A stretch of DNA of 64,000 bases from Gordonia jinghuaiqii (GCF_014041935.1 NZ_CP059491.1:3348001-3412000), one strand, 5' to 3'. Shown: positions 26,439 to 34,801, numbered from the stretch's first letter. Notes: generated by a model not told the origin, from the letters alone. A program made the numbers and translations.

Positions 26439-27122
26439 ATGACGCCGCCAGATCCACGCCATCCCGAGACGGTTCTGCTCGTCGACCTCGACGGCACCGT
26501 CACCGACAGCTTCGACGGCATCGCCAACAGTTTCCGGCATGCACTCGCCGCCGTCGGGGCCCCCGAACCGGATCCGGACGTCGTCGCCGGCATCGTCGGA
26601 CCGCCGATGATCGACACGCTGAACGCGTTGGGCCTCCCGCCCGAGGCCGCCGAGCAGGCGATGCGCGCATACCGGGAGCGCTACACCGACATCGGCTGGC
26701 GGGAGAACTCGGTATACGACGGTATGGCGGCGGTCCTGGCCGATCTGGCCGCGTCGGGACGCACCGTGGCGATCGCGACGTCGAAGAACCAGACCACCGC
26801 GCGCAAGATCCTTGACCACTTCGGACTCACCGAGCACTTCCGCTACATCGCCGGCGCCAGCGACGACGGCACCCGACGCCACAAGTCCGACGTCATCGCG
26901 CACGCGATCGCCGAGCTGGGTCTGCCCGTCGATCCGGACACCGGCCACGTCACCGTCCCGGTGGTGATGATCGGAGATCGCAGTCATGATGTCCACGGCG
27001 CAGCGGCATTCGGCATCTCGGCGATCCTCGTGAGATGGGGTTATTCTCTGGACGGGGAGGACCGGGACGCAGCCTGGGCGGTGGACTCCGTCGCCGAACT
27101 GCGCGACGTCCTGGGTGTGTGA
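26439..27122 (+). CDS. ptkA: HAD-family protein, PtkA-like
   Basis: A 227-residue haloacid dehalogenase-fold protein. Motif I is VDLDGTVTDS (D16, D18), motif II the Thr/Ser in VAIATSKNQT, motif III the Lys in RRHKSDVI, and motif IV IGDRSHDVHGA. It stands directly before the tyrosine phosphatase gene ptpA, as in M. tuberculosis, where the HAD protein PtkA (Rv2232) was reported to phosphorylate tyrosines of PtpA. Its sequence, including GWRENSVYDGM, fits that orthology. It lacks the N-terminal extension of the mycobacterial protein. A phosphoglycolate-type phosphatase is the alternative reading. ATG 26439 was chosen; GTG 26436 or GTG 26421 are also possible. Confidence 0.82.
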   Translation: MTPPDPRHPETVLLVDLDGTVTDSFDGIANSFRHALAAVGAPEPDPDVVAGIVGPPMIDTLNALGLPPEAAEQAMRAYRERYTDIGWRENSVYDGMAAVLADLAASGRTVAIATSKNQTTARKILDHFGLTEHFRYIAGASDDGTRRHKSDVIAHAIAELGLPVDPDTGHVTVPVVMIGDRSHDVHGAAAFGISAILVRWGYSLDGEDRDAAWAVDSVAELRDVLGV

Positions 27123-27173
27123 TCGGCACCGGACGTATAGGGTGACGGCTCAATCGACTTTGTTGAGGTAGCA

Positions 27174-27653
27174 GTGGCTGAGGAACTACACATCTGTTTC
27201 GTGTGCACCGGCAACATCTGTCGTTCGCCGATGGCGCAGAACATCTTCCGCACGGTGCTCGACGACGCCGGCCTGGGCGGCAAGGTACGCGTCTCGTCCT
27301 GCGGCACGAGCGGTTTCCACACCGGCGAGCCGGCCGACAACCGGGCGCGCACGGAGTTGCTCGCCCACGGCTACTCCGACGCCCATGTCGCCGCGGTTCT
27401 CGGACCCGAACACTTCGACGCCGACCTGTTCGTGGCGATGGACAACGGCCACGCGCGTGAGCTCGAACGCAAACGTCTCGGCGACCGGACCCGACTGCTG
27501 CGCTCGTTCGACCCGTCGGCCCCCGCCGACGACCTCGATCTCGCCGACCCGTATTACGGCAGCACCGAGGACTTCGTCGTGACCCGGGAGCAGATCGAGA
27601 GCTCGATGCCGGGGCTCGTCGACTGGGTTCGTGCCGAACTCGGCGTCGAGTGA
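27174..27653 (+). CDS. ptpA: Low-molecular-weight protein tyrosine phosphatase
   Basis: A 159-residue LMW-PTP that hydrolyses phosphotyrosine. The P-loop FVCTGNICRSPMA has nucleophile C11 and R17 (Cx5R), and the general acid is D125 in DLADPYYGS, with the tyrosines that shape the pocket. The GTG at 27174 gives the exact family N terminus and has TTGAGG upstream. In pathogens the homologue PtpA is secreted and acts on host proteins; nothing here shows secretion. It forms a pair with the PtkA-like gene 51 bases upstream. Confidence 0.95.
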   Translation: MAEELHICFVCTGNICRSPMAQNIFRTVLDDAGLGGKVRVSSCGTSGFHTGEPADNRARTELLAHGYSDAHVAAVLGPEHFDADLFVAMDNGHARELERKRLGDRTRLLRSFDPSAPADDLDLADPYYGSTEDFVVTREQIESSMPGLVDWVRAELGVE

Positions 27654-27682
27654 ACCCCGGCTTCTGAACCCCGGCGTCGGTC

Positions 27683-28687
27683 TCAGGGCGCCGGCGCCAC
27701 CAGGTTGTGCACGAAGCGCATCTTGGTCAGGACCGGTCCCGGCAGCACGAACGGGTAGAGATCCTGGTGCCCCATCGACCTGTTGATCTGGTTGAGCGCC
27801 CACGCCAGCGGCAGCCACTCGCCGATGATGCGGTCGAAACCGACGTCACCGGGCGGCACGCTGTCGAGGGTCGTGCCCGACGGCGCCATCGCGAACGCCG
27901 CCGCGGTGTCGAGGGTGTCGCGGATGTGGAGGTAGTGCGCGAACGTCTCGGCAAAGTCCTCGGCCGGGTGCATGGTGGCGTATGACGACACGAAGCTCTG
28001 TTTCCAGCCCTCGGGTGCACCCTCCTTGTAGTGCCGGTCGAGCGCAGCCTGGTAGTCGTCGTCGGGATTACCGAAGAGTTCCTCGAAACCCGGCCGGTGA
28101 TCGTCGTCGATCAGGACGAGCTGATAATAGTGACCGATCTCATGGCGGAAATGTCCCAGGACGGTGCGATACGGCTCGGCGAGCTCGACGCGCATCTGTT
28201 CGCGGTGGACGTGATCGCCTTCGGCCAGGTCAAGGGTGATCACGCCGTTCGCGTGACCGGTGATGACCGGCCCCTCCGCACTGGAGAGCAGGTCGAAGGC
28301 GAGGCCGGTCTGGGGATTCTCGTCACGGCCCTCGATCGGGAGTCCCAGTTCGTCGAGTTCGAGGATGAGGCGTCGTTTGGCGGTCTCGGTCTGCCCGAAG
28401 ATCACCAGGGCCTCGGTGTCACCGTCGCCGGGACGGGTCCTGGTGAGGCGGCACGACTCGCACATGGTCGGCTTGCCGCTCCACTTCACCAGCCAGTTGC
28501 ATTGCGCGACTTTGTTGTTCGCGCAGCGCTCGAGAAGGACGCCGTCGACCTCGGCCCGCCCCTTCTCGTCGAGGACATGGATCGACCGGGTCTGGAGCCA
28601 GAACCCGAGGGCACTCCGGCAGTTCAGGCAGAGGCTGTTCTCGAAGGAAAGACGCTGGCCGCACTTCAAACAGAGGAAGTCTCGCAT
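27683..28687 (-). CDS. Putative zinc-binding metallopeptidase
   Basis: A 334-residue protein. The N terminus has zinc-ribbon cysteine pairs (CLKCG and CLNC within the first 30 residues), and a further CESC lies near residue 85. The middle carries the metallopeptidase helix HFRHEIGHYYQ (HExxH), and SSYATMHPAEDFAETFAHYLH gives a likely third ligand. The set matches the family annotated as putative zinc-binding metallopeptidase (PF15887). Substrates are unknown. The ATG at 28687 begins MRDFLCLKCGQ. The gene is convergent with ptpA and divergent from the SURF1 gene, with only 37 bases between starts. Confidence 0.85.
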   Translation of the reverse strand: MRDFLCLKCGQRLSFENSLCLNCRSALGFWLQTRSIHVLDEKGRAEVDGVLLERCANNKVAQCNWLVKWSGKPTMCESCRLTRTRPGDGDTEALVIFGQTETAKRRLILELDELGLPIEGRDENPQTGLAFDLLSSAEGPVITGHANGVITLDLAEGDHVHREQMRVELAEPYRTVLGHFRHEIGHYYQLVLIDDDHRPGFEELFGNPDDDYQAALDRHYKEGAPEGWKQSFVSSYATMHPAEDFAETFAHYLHIRDTLDTAAAFAMAPSGTTLDSVPPGDVGFDRIIGEWLPLAWALNQINRSMGHQDLYPFVLPGPVLTKMRFVHNLVAPAP

Positions 28688-28724
28688 TTCGATCACGCTA
28701 CCCCGGCTCGGTAACCTGGGTGGC

Positions 28725-29726
28725 GTGCATGTTCTGCGAACGATCCTCCGTCCCGGGTGGATCGCCCTCGGTGTTGTGGTCGTCGCGTTCGCGGTGGCCT
28801 GCTTCACGCTGCTCGCCCCGTGGCAGCTGGGCAAGAACTCCGACACCGAACGCCGCAACGATCTGATCCGCACGGCGACATCGCTGGAGACCGAACCGCT
28901 GGCCGAGGTCGCTCCGGCCTCGACGTTCGACCCGTCGTCGGAGTGGCGCGAAATCGAGGTCACCGGCGCCTATCTCACCGAGCAGCAGGCGCTGGTCCGT
29001 CTGCGCAACGTCGGCCAGCGCCCGGCGGTCGAGGTGCTCACCCCGTTCGCCGTGGCCGGGTCGGACCGGGTGATCCTCGTCAACCGGGGCTTCGTGCGCC
29101 CCGAAGAAGGAGCCGTCCCCGACATCCCGGCACCGCCCGGCGGTGAACAGACCATCCGTGCACGCATCCGCGCCGCCGAGAGCGTCAGCGCCGACCGTGG
29201 CGCGCGCACCGAGAACGGCGCACTGACGGTGGCGACCATCAACCCAGGCCTCGTCGCCGCCGCGACGTCGGTCCCGATGGACGACTTCTACCTCCAGCTG
29301 TCACCCGACCAACCCGGCTCGCTCGGCGAGATCTCGCTGCCGCAGCTCGACACCGGCCCCTACCTGTCCTACGGCCTGCAGTGGCTCGCCTTCGGCGTCA
29401 TGGCCCCGCTCGGCGTCCTCTACTTCCTCACCACCGAGATCCGCGCCCGCCGCCGCGCCGCGGCCGCCGCACGCGAGGCGGACGCCCAGCCCGTCGCCGC
29501 CGGCGCGGACACCGGCGGGTCCGAGGCAGACGCCGGCACCCCACGTTCGGCTCCCGTCCCGCCGACCGGCTCACGCGCACATCGGCGCCAGCACATGCGC
29601 GACGAACTACGCGCCGCCAGCCGCACCACCGTGACCCACCAGGTCGGACAGATCGGACACGGTCCCGACGCCGACGACGAATCGCGCGACGTCCGCGACA
29701 AACTCAGCCGGCGCTACGGCGGCTGA
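28725..29726 (+). CDS. SURF1 family cytochrome oxidase assembly protein
   Basis: A 333-residue membrane protein with the SURF1 topology: one helix near residues 12-34 (WIALGVVVVAFAVACFTLLA), a large outside domain and a second helix near 220-240 (LQWLAFGVMAPLGVLYFL). Family signatures are APWQLGKN, VLVNRGFV-like VILVNRGFVRP and GPYLSYGLQW. It helps assemble the aa3 cytochrome c oxidase. The cytoplasmic tail of about 95 residues is rich in Ala and Arg and is longer than usual. The start is GTG 28725; no ribosome site is seen, so the message may be leaderless. The order ptpA, SURF1, cobD matches M. tuberculosis. Confidence 0.9.
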   Translation: MHVLRTILRPGWIALGVVVVAFAVACFTLLAPWQLGKNSDTERRNDLIRTATSLETEPLAEVAPASTFDPSSEWREIEVTGAYLTEQQALVRLRNVGQRPAVEVLTPFAVAGSDRVILVNRGFVRPEEGAVPDIPAPPGGEQTIRARIRAAESVSADRGARTENGALTVATINPGLVAAATSVPMDDFYLQLSPDQPGSLGEISLPQLDTGPYLSYGLQWLAFGVMAPLGVLYFLTTEIRARRRAAAAAREADAQPVAAGADTGGSEADAGTPRSAPVPPTGSRAHRRQHMRDELRAASRTTVTHQVGQIGHGPDADDESRDVRDKLSRRYGG

Positions 29727-29747
29727 ACCCGCTCATCTCGACGCCCG

Positions 29748-30779
29748 CTACCGCCCCGCACCTCGGCGGACGGCCCAACTGCGGAAGGCCCCACTGCGGA
29801 AGGCCCCACCGCGGAAGGCACCGACAGCGGCCGGCCACAGCACCGATCCCGCAACGCACGCGACCAGCGTCGCGCGCTGCACACGACGCGACAGGTCCAC
29901 GGCCGCGCGCAGATCGGCAGGCCCCGGCGCGCGTCCCTCACCCAGAGTCGGTCGCAGTTCGACGCCGTGCGGATAGACCGTGCGGCCGCCGAGCTGCACA
30001 CCGAGCGAACCGGCGAAACCGGCTTCGACGACCCCCGCATTGGGACTCGGGTGAGCTCCGCTGTCCCGGCGCCACGCCGTCACAGCACGCCGTGGGGCTC
30101 CGCCCACCAACACGATCAGCAAGCCGGCCAGTCGCGCCGGAACCAGATTCGCGACATCGTCGAGGCGAGCCGCGGCCCACCCGAAGTTGCGGTAACGCTC
30201 ATTGCGATAACCGACCATCGCGTCCAAGGTGTTCACCGCGCGATAACCCAGGATGCCGGGGACACCGGCGACAGCGCCCCACACCAGCGGGCCGACCGTC
30301 GCGTCAGAAGTGTTCTCGGCGAGCGACTCCACCGCCGCGCGGCACAGACCGGCCTCGTCGAGCGACCGCGGATCACGTCCACACAGACTCGGGATCAACG
30401 CGCGCGCAGCCTCGACATCTCCACGCTCGAGCGCCCCCGCGACGTCATCGCCCACCCGGCACAACGAGGTGCCGCCCAGCGCGACCCACGTCGACGCGGC
30501 CGTCACCACGATCCTCACCGGAACCGACGCCCGCCGCCCCGGCCACCACGCGGCGAGCACCGTCGAACCGACCATCACACCCACCAGCCCGACGCCCGCC
30601 GACCGCGAATCGCGATACAGACGACGCTCCGCCGCGCTCGTCAACCGACCGAACCCGGCAACCGGATGCCCACGACGGGGATCACCGAACGCCTCATCGA
30701 GGCCGAACCCGAGAACCAACCCCGCAGTGGTCGCCAGACGAGCACGCCACAAACGGTCACCACCGAACAGAGCAGACAC
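29748..30779 (-). CDS. cobD: Adenosylcobinamide-phosphate synthase CobD/CbiB
   Basis: A 343-residue integral membrane protein that joins aminopropanol (phosphate) to adenosylcobyric acid in cobalamin synthesis. Signatures are FGDPRRGHPVAGFG, VESLAENTSDATVGPL, GYRAVNTLDAMVGYR and AHPSPNAGVVEAGFAGSLG. The start is taken as GTG 30779; longer frames read into an upstream minisatellite and are rejected. The C terminus is extended by about 20 residues with AFRGG, AFRSG and AFRSW pentapeptides encoded by a 15-bp tandem repeat. It is convergent with the SURF1 gene (21-base gap). The cobC and phosphatase genes 3-7 kb upstream point to the same pathway. Confidence 0.92.
   Translation of the reverse strand: MSALFGGDRLWRARLATTAGLVLGFGLDEAFGDPRRGHPVAGFGRLTSAAERRLYRDSRSAGVGLVGVMVGSTVLAAWWPGRRASVPVRIVVTAASTWVALGGTSLCRVGDDVAGALERGDVEAARALIPSLCGRDPRSLDEAGLCRAAVESLAENTSDATVGPLVWGAVAGVPGILGYRAVNTLDAMVGYRNERYRNFGWAAARLDDVANLVPARLAGLLIVLVGGAPRRAVTAWRRDSGAHPSPNAGVVEAGFAGSLGVQLGGRTVYPHGVELRPTLGEGRAPGPADLRAAVDLSRRVQRATLVACVAGSVLWPAAVGAFRGGAFRSGAFRSWAVRRGAGR
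29774..29818. repeat. 15-bp tandem repeat in the 3' end of cobD
   Basis: Three head-to-tail 15-bp units (29774-29788, 29789-29803, 29804-29818) with the core TGCGGAAGG. They encode AFR(G/S)x pentapeptides at the extreme C terminus of CobD, outside its conserved domain. Confidence 0.85.
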
Positions 30780-30804
30780 CGCGCGATGGTATCGGCCCGC
30801 CCGC

Positions 30805-30928
30805 CGTACCCACTCGGCCCGCTCGCTCCGCTCCCGGCGCCGTACCCACTCGGCCCGCTCGCTCCGCTCCCGGCGCCGTACCCATTCGGCCCGCTCGCTC
30901 CGCTCCCGGCGCCGTACCCTTTCGACCC
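30805..30928. repeat. 36-bp tandem repeat between cobD and the methyltransferase-like gene
   Basis: Three full units (30805-30840, 30841-30876, 30877-30912) and a partial fourth (30913-30928). The first two are identical; the third differs by one base (CACTC to CATTC). It contains the internal GCTCGCTCCGCTC run. It fills almost the whole gap between the divergent starts of cobD (30779) and the gene at 30931, so it must contain or displace their promoters. Confidence 0.9.
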
Positions 30929-30930
30929 GC

Positions 30931-31761
30931 ATGCCAGACTTGGCCCCCGTGGCCAGGACAACCCCGCAGCCGAGACCCGGCCGGTACGAGATCGACACCG
31001 GCGTCGCCGAGCTCGCGCCCGACACCATCTCGGGCGGCTGGCTGCTGACGATCAACGGCGCGCACAGCTCCCACATCCACCCCGATGACCCCACCGCCCT
31101 CGACTTCGAATACCTGCGCCAGATGTCGGCCGTCATCGACGACAGGTATCCCGCCACCCAACGCCTACGGGTCCTTCATCTCGGTGGCGCGGCCTGCGCC
31201 CTCGCCCGCCACCTCGACCACCGGTATCCCGACGCCCGACAGGTGGCCGTCGAGATCGACGCCGAACTCGCCCGCCTCGTCCGCGAATGGTTCGACCTGC
31301 CACGTGCACCCAAGCTGCGGATTCGGGTGGGCGACGCCCGCGAGGTGGTGACGTCGCTGCAGCCGCGGACCCGCGACGTCGTGGTGCGCGACGCCTTCGC
31401 CGGCGACCGTACCCCCCGACATCTGACCACCCGTGAATTCACCGAGGCGGTGCGCGAAGTCCTCGAACCGGGCGGGCTGTATCTCGCCAACTGCGGCGAC
31501 AGCCGCGACCTCGCCGGCGCCCGCGCCGAAGCCGCGACGATCGGCTCGGTCTTCTCCCACCTCATGCTGATCGCCGACGCCGCGATGTTCAAAGGTCGAC
31601 GCACCGGCAACATCGTGATCGCAGCCAGCGACGCACCCCTCGACGCGTCGGCGACCCTCGTACGCACGCTGCTCAGCGACCCCCTGCCCGCCCAGGTTCT
31701 GTCGGGCGCCAAGGCGCGCGACTTCGCCCGCGGCCCCGCATTGTCCGACGACCCGGCATGA
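30931..31761 (+). CDS. Spermidine synthase-like methyltransferase-fold protein
   Basis: A 276-residue class I methyltransferase-fold protein of the spermidine-synthase-like type. The nucleotide-binding region LRVLHLGGAACALARHL and the following acidic VAVEIDAEL (end of beta 2) are clear, then RIRVGDAREVV and DVVVRDAFAGD. The last stretch has Arg where polyamine synthases have their catalytic Asp (D-x-x-x-D), so aminopropyl transfer is doubtful. The ATG at 30931 or the GTG at 30949 may be the start; neither has a clear ribosome site. The 36-bp minisatellite ends just upstream. The substrate is unknown. Confidence 0.78.
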   Translation: MPDLAPVARTTPQPRPGRYEIDTGVAELAPDTISGGWLLTINGAHSSHIHPDDPTALDFEYLRQMSAVIDDRYPATQRLRVLHLGGAACALARHLDHRYPDARQVAVEIDAELARLVREWFDLPRAPKLRIRVGDAREVVTSLQPRTRDVVVRDAFAGDRTPRHLTTREFTEAVREVLEPGGLYLANCGDSRDLAGARAEAATIGSVFSHLMLIADAAMFKGRRTGNIVIAASDAPLDASATLVRTLLSDPLPAQVLSGAKARDFARGPALSDDPA

Positions 31762-31836
31762 CCGGCCGAACTCGACATACGAAGCCTGTCACCAGTCGAT
31801 AGTGTGGATTCGTCTCCTCGTCGTGGCGCGGCGAGG

Positions 31837-31866
31837 CACCGACACCGACACCGACACCGACACCGA
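31837..31866. repeat. Five CACCGA hexamers upstream of the kinase-cyclophilin gene
   Basis: Five perfect 6-bp units (31837-31866). In the kinase frame they would read TDTDTDT, but they lie before the likely GTG start at 31883, so they are probably leader sequence. A shorter copy of the same hexamer occurs at 6261-6277. Confidence 0.8.
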
Positions 31867-31882
31867 GGAAGCCGGGGATGAC

Positions 31883-33898
31883 GTGACCGATCCATCGTCG
31901 CGAGCGGGCACAGTGCTGGGCCCCTATCGCATCGACAAGCTTCTCGGTCGCGGCGGTATGGGCGAGGTCTACGAGGCCTACGACACAGTCAAGGAGCGTC
32001 GTGTCGCGCTGAAGGTCTTGCCCCCACACCTGGTGCACGACAAGGACTTCCGCGAGCGGTTCGAGCGTGAGTCGAAGACCGCGGCCAAGCTGTCCGACCC
32101 GCACGTCATCCCGATCCACGACTGGGGCGAGTCCGACGGCGTCCTGTTCATCGACATGCGCCTGGTCGACGGCCAGGACCTGCGCAAACTCCTCAACTCG
32201 GGGCCGCTGCCCCCGGCCCGGGCCGTGCACATCCTCGGTCAGGTGGCGGCCGCGCTCGACGCCGCCCACCGCGACGGTCTCGTGCACCGTGACATCAAAC
32301 CCGACAACATCCTCGTCGACGCCGACGACTTCGCCTATCTGGTCGACTTCGGCATCGCCCAGGGCACCACCGACAGCCGGCTCACCCAGGTGGGCACCGC
32401 CCTCGGCACGCTCGCCTACATGGCGCCCGAGCGGTTCGGCGACCAGCCGGCGGGACCGGGCTCCGACAACTACGCCCTCGCGTGTGTGCTCTACGAGTGC
32501 ATCACCGGCCAACCTCCGTTCCCGTCGAAGACCGACCAGGGGCTGATGACCGCACACATCACCAAGGCGCCGCCGACGACGGGCGGAGCGCTCGACCCGG
32601 TGATCGCGAAGGGTCTCGCGAAAGACCCCGAACAGCGCTATCCGTCCGCGCGCGAACTCATCCGAGCCGCCTCCGCGGCTTTGTCGTCGCCTGCGCCGGC
32701 GACTCCACCCGCACCCCCGACCTCCGTGGCACCCTCCACCGTGCCCCCATCCCACGTGGCCCCGCCGACCTTTGCACCGCGGCCCCAGCAGGGCACACCG
32801 GGCACACCGGTGTCCTCGGACCGGCCGGTTGTCTCCCCTGGCACGCCGTCACCCGCCCGGGGATCCGGTCCGACCGGGGTGCCATCGGAACCGACGATGG
32901 TCCGCGGCATCAGTTCGGGTCCGACCATGCCCGGCCCGCAGTACTCCCCGAGCCCCGGCGGATTCGGTTCTCCGCCCGGCCATTCGGGCCCCCAGTCGTA
33001 CTCGGGCCCCCAGTCGTACTCGGGCCCCCAGTCGTACTCGGGCCCCCAGTCGTACTCGGGCCCCCAGTCGTACTCGGGCCCCCAGTCCTTCTCGGGCCCC
33101 AACCAGTGGGGCGGGGTGCCGTCGGGCCCGCCGCGCAAGTCGAACACCGGACGCAACGTCGGCATCGCCGTCGGCGTGGGTGTGCTGGTGATCGCGTTGG
33201 CGGTGACCGGCATCGTGCTCGTCCTCTCCGGGTCCGGGGGTGACGACCCGGCCACCCCCAGCGGGTCGGTCAGCGCACTCCCGGCCGGCACCGTCGCCTG
33301 CGACTACACCGAACGTTCCCCGGTGGGCGGCATCACGCAGCCCGAACCCGCAGCGCAACAACCGAATACGGGCACAGTCGAGGCCGAGATCCCGATCGCC
33401 GGCCAGGGCACCATCGGCATGACACTCAATCGGGCCGAGGCTCCGTGCAATGTCGGCGCGATGGTGTCGCTGATCAGGTCGGGTTTCTACGACGGCAGCA
33501 AATGCCACCGCGCATCGGCGAAGTACCTGATCTGCGGCTCGTCGGGCGGTAAGGAGGGCACCAACCCGGGCTGGACCAGCCCCGACGAGCTGCCCGAAGA
33601 CCTACCCTCGGCCGGGACGGACGACGACGGCATCCCACAGGTCACCTACCCGCGGGGCACCGTGGGCATCCTCGATCTCCCCGACGACGAGGGCGCCACC
33701 GGCTCGACCACGTTCTTCATGCTGGCCGACGACACCGAACTGCCGTTGACCTACGCGATCGTCGGCACGATGGACCCGTCCGGGCTCGCCGTTCTCGACA
33801 GGATCGTGGCGGGCGGATTCACCCCGAACGCACCCGGCGCGGCGTCGGGCCCGCCGAAGCAGAACCTGCTGATCCAGAAGGCAACCGTCAGCGGGTAG
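31883..33898 (+). CDS. Receptor Ser/Thr kinase with external cyclophilin domain
   Basis: A 671-residue transmembrane kinase. The PknB-type domain (about residues 13-275) has the glycine loop [10 protein letters not shown]44, HRD at 135-137 with KPDN, and DFG at 155-157, so it should be active. A Pro/Gly-rich linker follows, containing six GPQSYS-type repeats (368-403), then one membrane helix (about 425-450). The outside part (about 495-668) resembles a cyclophilin peptidyl-prolyl isomerase: GTIGMTLNRAEAPCNVGAM, SGFYDGSKCHRAS and YAIVGTMDPSG. Such a sensor domain is unusual. The GTG at 31883 fits kinase N termini and follows CGGGGA. Its kinase domain is closely related to the one at 34935. 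Confidence 0.86.
   Translation: MTDPSSRAGTVLGPYRIDKLLGRGGMGEVYEAYDTVKERRVALKVLPPHLVHDKDFRERFERESKTAAKLSDPHVIPIHDWGESDGVLFIDMRLVDGQDLRKLLNSGPLPPARAVHILGQVAAALDAAHRDGLVHRDIKPDNILVDADDFAYLVDFGIAQGTTDSRLTQVGTALGTLAYMAPERFGDQPAGPGSDNYALACVLYECITGQPPFPSKTDQGLMTAHITKAPPTTGGALDPVIAKGLAKDPEQRYPSARELIRAASAALSSPAPATPPAPPTSVAPSTVPPSHVAPPTFAPRPQQGTPGTPVSSDRPVVSPGTPSPARGSGPTGVPSEPTMVRGISSGPTMPGPQYSPSPGGFGSPPGHSGPQSYSGPQSYSGPQSYSGPQSYSGPQSYSGPQSFSGPNQWGGVPSGPPRKSNTGRNVGIAVGVGVLVIALAVTGIVLVLSGSGGDDPATPSGSVSALPAGTVACDYTERSPVGGITQPEPAAQQPNTGTVEAEIPIAGQGTIGMTLNRAEAPCNVGAMVSLIRSGFYDGSKCHRASAKYLICGSSGGKEGTNPGWTSPDELPEDLPSAGTDDDGIPQVTYPRGTVGILDLPDDEGATGSTTFFMLADDTELPLTYAIVGTMDPSGLAVLDRIVAGGFTPNAPGAASGPPKQNLLIQKATVSG
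32984..33091 (+). repeat. 18-bp tandem repeat encoding GPQSYS in the kinase linker
   Basis: Six units of 18 bp (starts 32984, 33002, 33020, 33038, 33056, 33074), nearly identical; the last has CCTTC for CGTAC. They encode GPQSYS hexapeptides in the cytoplasmic juxtamembrane linker, rich in Ser and Tyr and so possible phosphorylation targets. Confidence 0.93.
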
Positions 33899-33911
33899 CC
33901 GAGACACGGAC

Positions 33912-33954
33912 CGTTCAGCAGTAAGTATCGTAGGACGACACCGACTGCTGAACG
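33912..33954. terminator. Hairpin between convergent kinase and DinB-like genes
   Basis: Perfect 11-bp arms (33912-33922 and 33944-33954) enclose a 21-base loop, between the ends of two convergent genes. No T run follows, so its use as a terminator is inferred from position. Confidence 0.5.
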
Positions 33955-33976
33955 AGCACATCAGAGGTACGAGGCG

Positions 33977-34801
33977 TCAGATCACGTAGTTCATCCGATT
34001 CAGGATCGCCTGTCCGAGTTGCTCATTGCCCTCGATGTCCGCAGCCGCGGGATCGGCATCCCGACGGCCGCCCGCACATCGCGCGAGGTTCGCCGCGTCG
34101 AGACGGATCCGGACGTCGGCGGCGCCATCACCGCCGTCGAACTCGTCGACGATGCCCGCACGATCCCCGACGACGATCCGCACCGTGCGCGGTGCGAGAC
34201 CCGTGATGTCGAACAGCACGGCGCTGCCCTTGGGTGCGTCGGCACGTTTGCCCACGACGAACGGCAACGACGTCCCGATCTCGTCGAGTGCGAGCGCGGC
34301 GGGTCCGGGGTCGGAGACCGACGAGCCGTCGGTGCCGTCACGCAGGTCGATCTCGTGCACCCAGCAGTCGAAGATGCGGATGCGCATGAACCGCCCGTAG
34401 GTGTCGGCGCCCGCCGGGGTCATCGCCGGGGCGTCGAACGCCTCCTGACCCATGGCCCGCAGGGCCGCGGTGCGCACGCCGATGATCTCGTCGAGCGCGG
34501 CGAGGACCTCGGTGCGCGGCATCGGACGGAAGTGGTCGACCCATTTCTCGTTGAGCTCGCCGATGGGATTTCGGACGTGATCGAGCGCGCTGACGGTGCG
34601 GGTGGCCTCCACATCGCGGCCGTCGAGCATGCTCTCGGTCCCGATGATGTGGGCGACGATGTCGGCGTTGGTCCAGCCGGGCAGCACCGACGACGCGGAC
34701 CATTGGTCGTCTCCCAGCGAGGACGCGAGTCCGGATATCGCCGCCCACTGGGCGGTCAAGGCCTCGGTCACCTCGTCGATCGGCAGGATCGTCGTCGCCA
34801 T
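33977..34801 (-). CDS. Maleylpyruvate isomerase-like (DinB-fold, mycothiol-dependent) protein
   Basis: A 274-residue member of the actinobacterial TIGR03083/DinB-like superfamily. The N-terminal four-helix part has WSASSVLPGWTNADIVAHIIG, with the conserved His after the PGW motif that helps bind a metal. The middle stretch FDCWVHEIDLRDG gives a second His/Asp site. The C-terminal domain (about 175-270) is the SCP-2-like part. Family members use mycothiol as cofactor or hold unknown detoxification roles. The ATG at 34801 has GGAGGAG upstream; a longer frame is not supported. The gene is inserted between two related kinase genes on the opposite strand. Confidence 0.85.
   Translation of the reverse strand: MATTILPIDEVTEALTAQWAAISGLASSLGDDQWSASSVLPGWTNADIVAHIIGTESMLDGRDVEATRTVSALDHVRNPIGELNEKWVDHFRPMPRTEVLAALDEIIGVRTAALRAMGQEAFDAPAMTPAGADTYGRFMRIRIFDCWVHEIDLRDGTDGSSVSDPGPAALALDEIGTSLPFVVGKRADAPKGSAVLFDITGLAPRTVRIVVGDRAGIVDEFDGGDGAADVRIRLDAANLARCAGGRRDADPAAADIEGNEQLGQAILNRMNYVI

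Noticed and set aside
29381..31048. 555-residue plus-strand open frame opposite cobD
   Set aside because: It is extremely rich in Arg, Pro and Thr and overlaps SURF1 and cobD; typical of the antisense frame in a GC-rich gene.
32482..33508. Open frames with many repeats in other frames of the kinase linker
   Set aside because: The repeats come from the 18-bp array in the real kinase frame; the other frames have no domain or start site.
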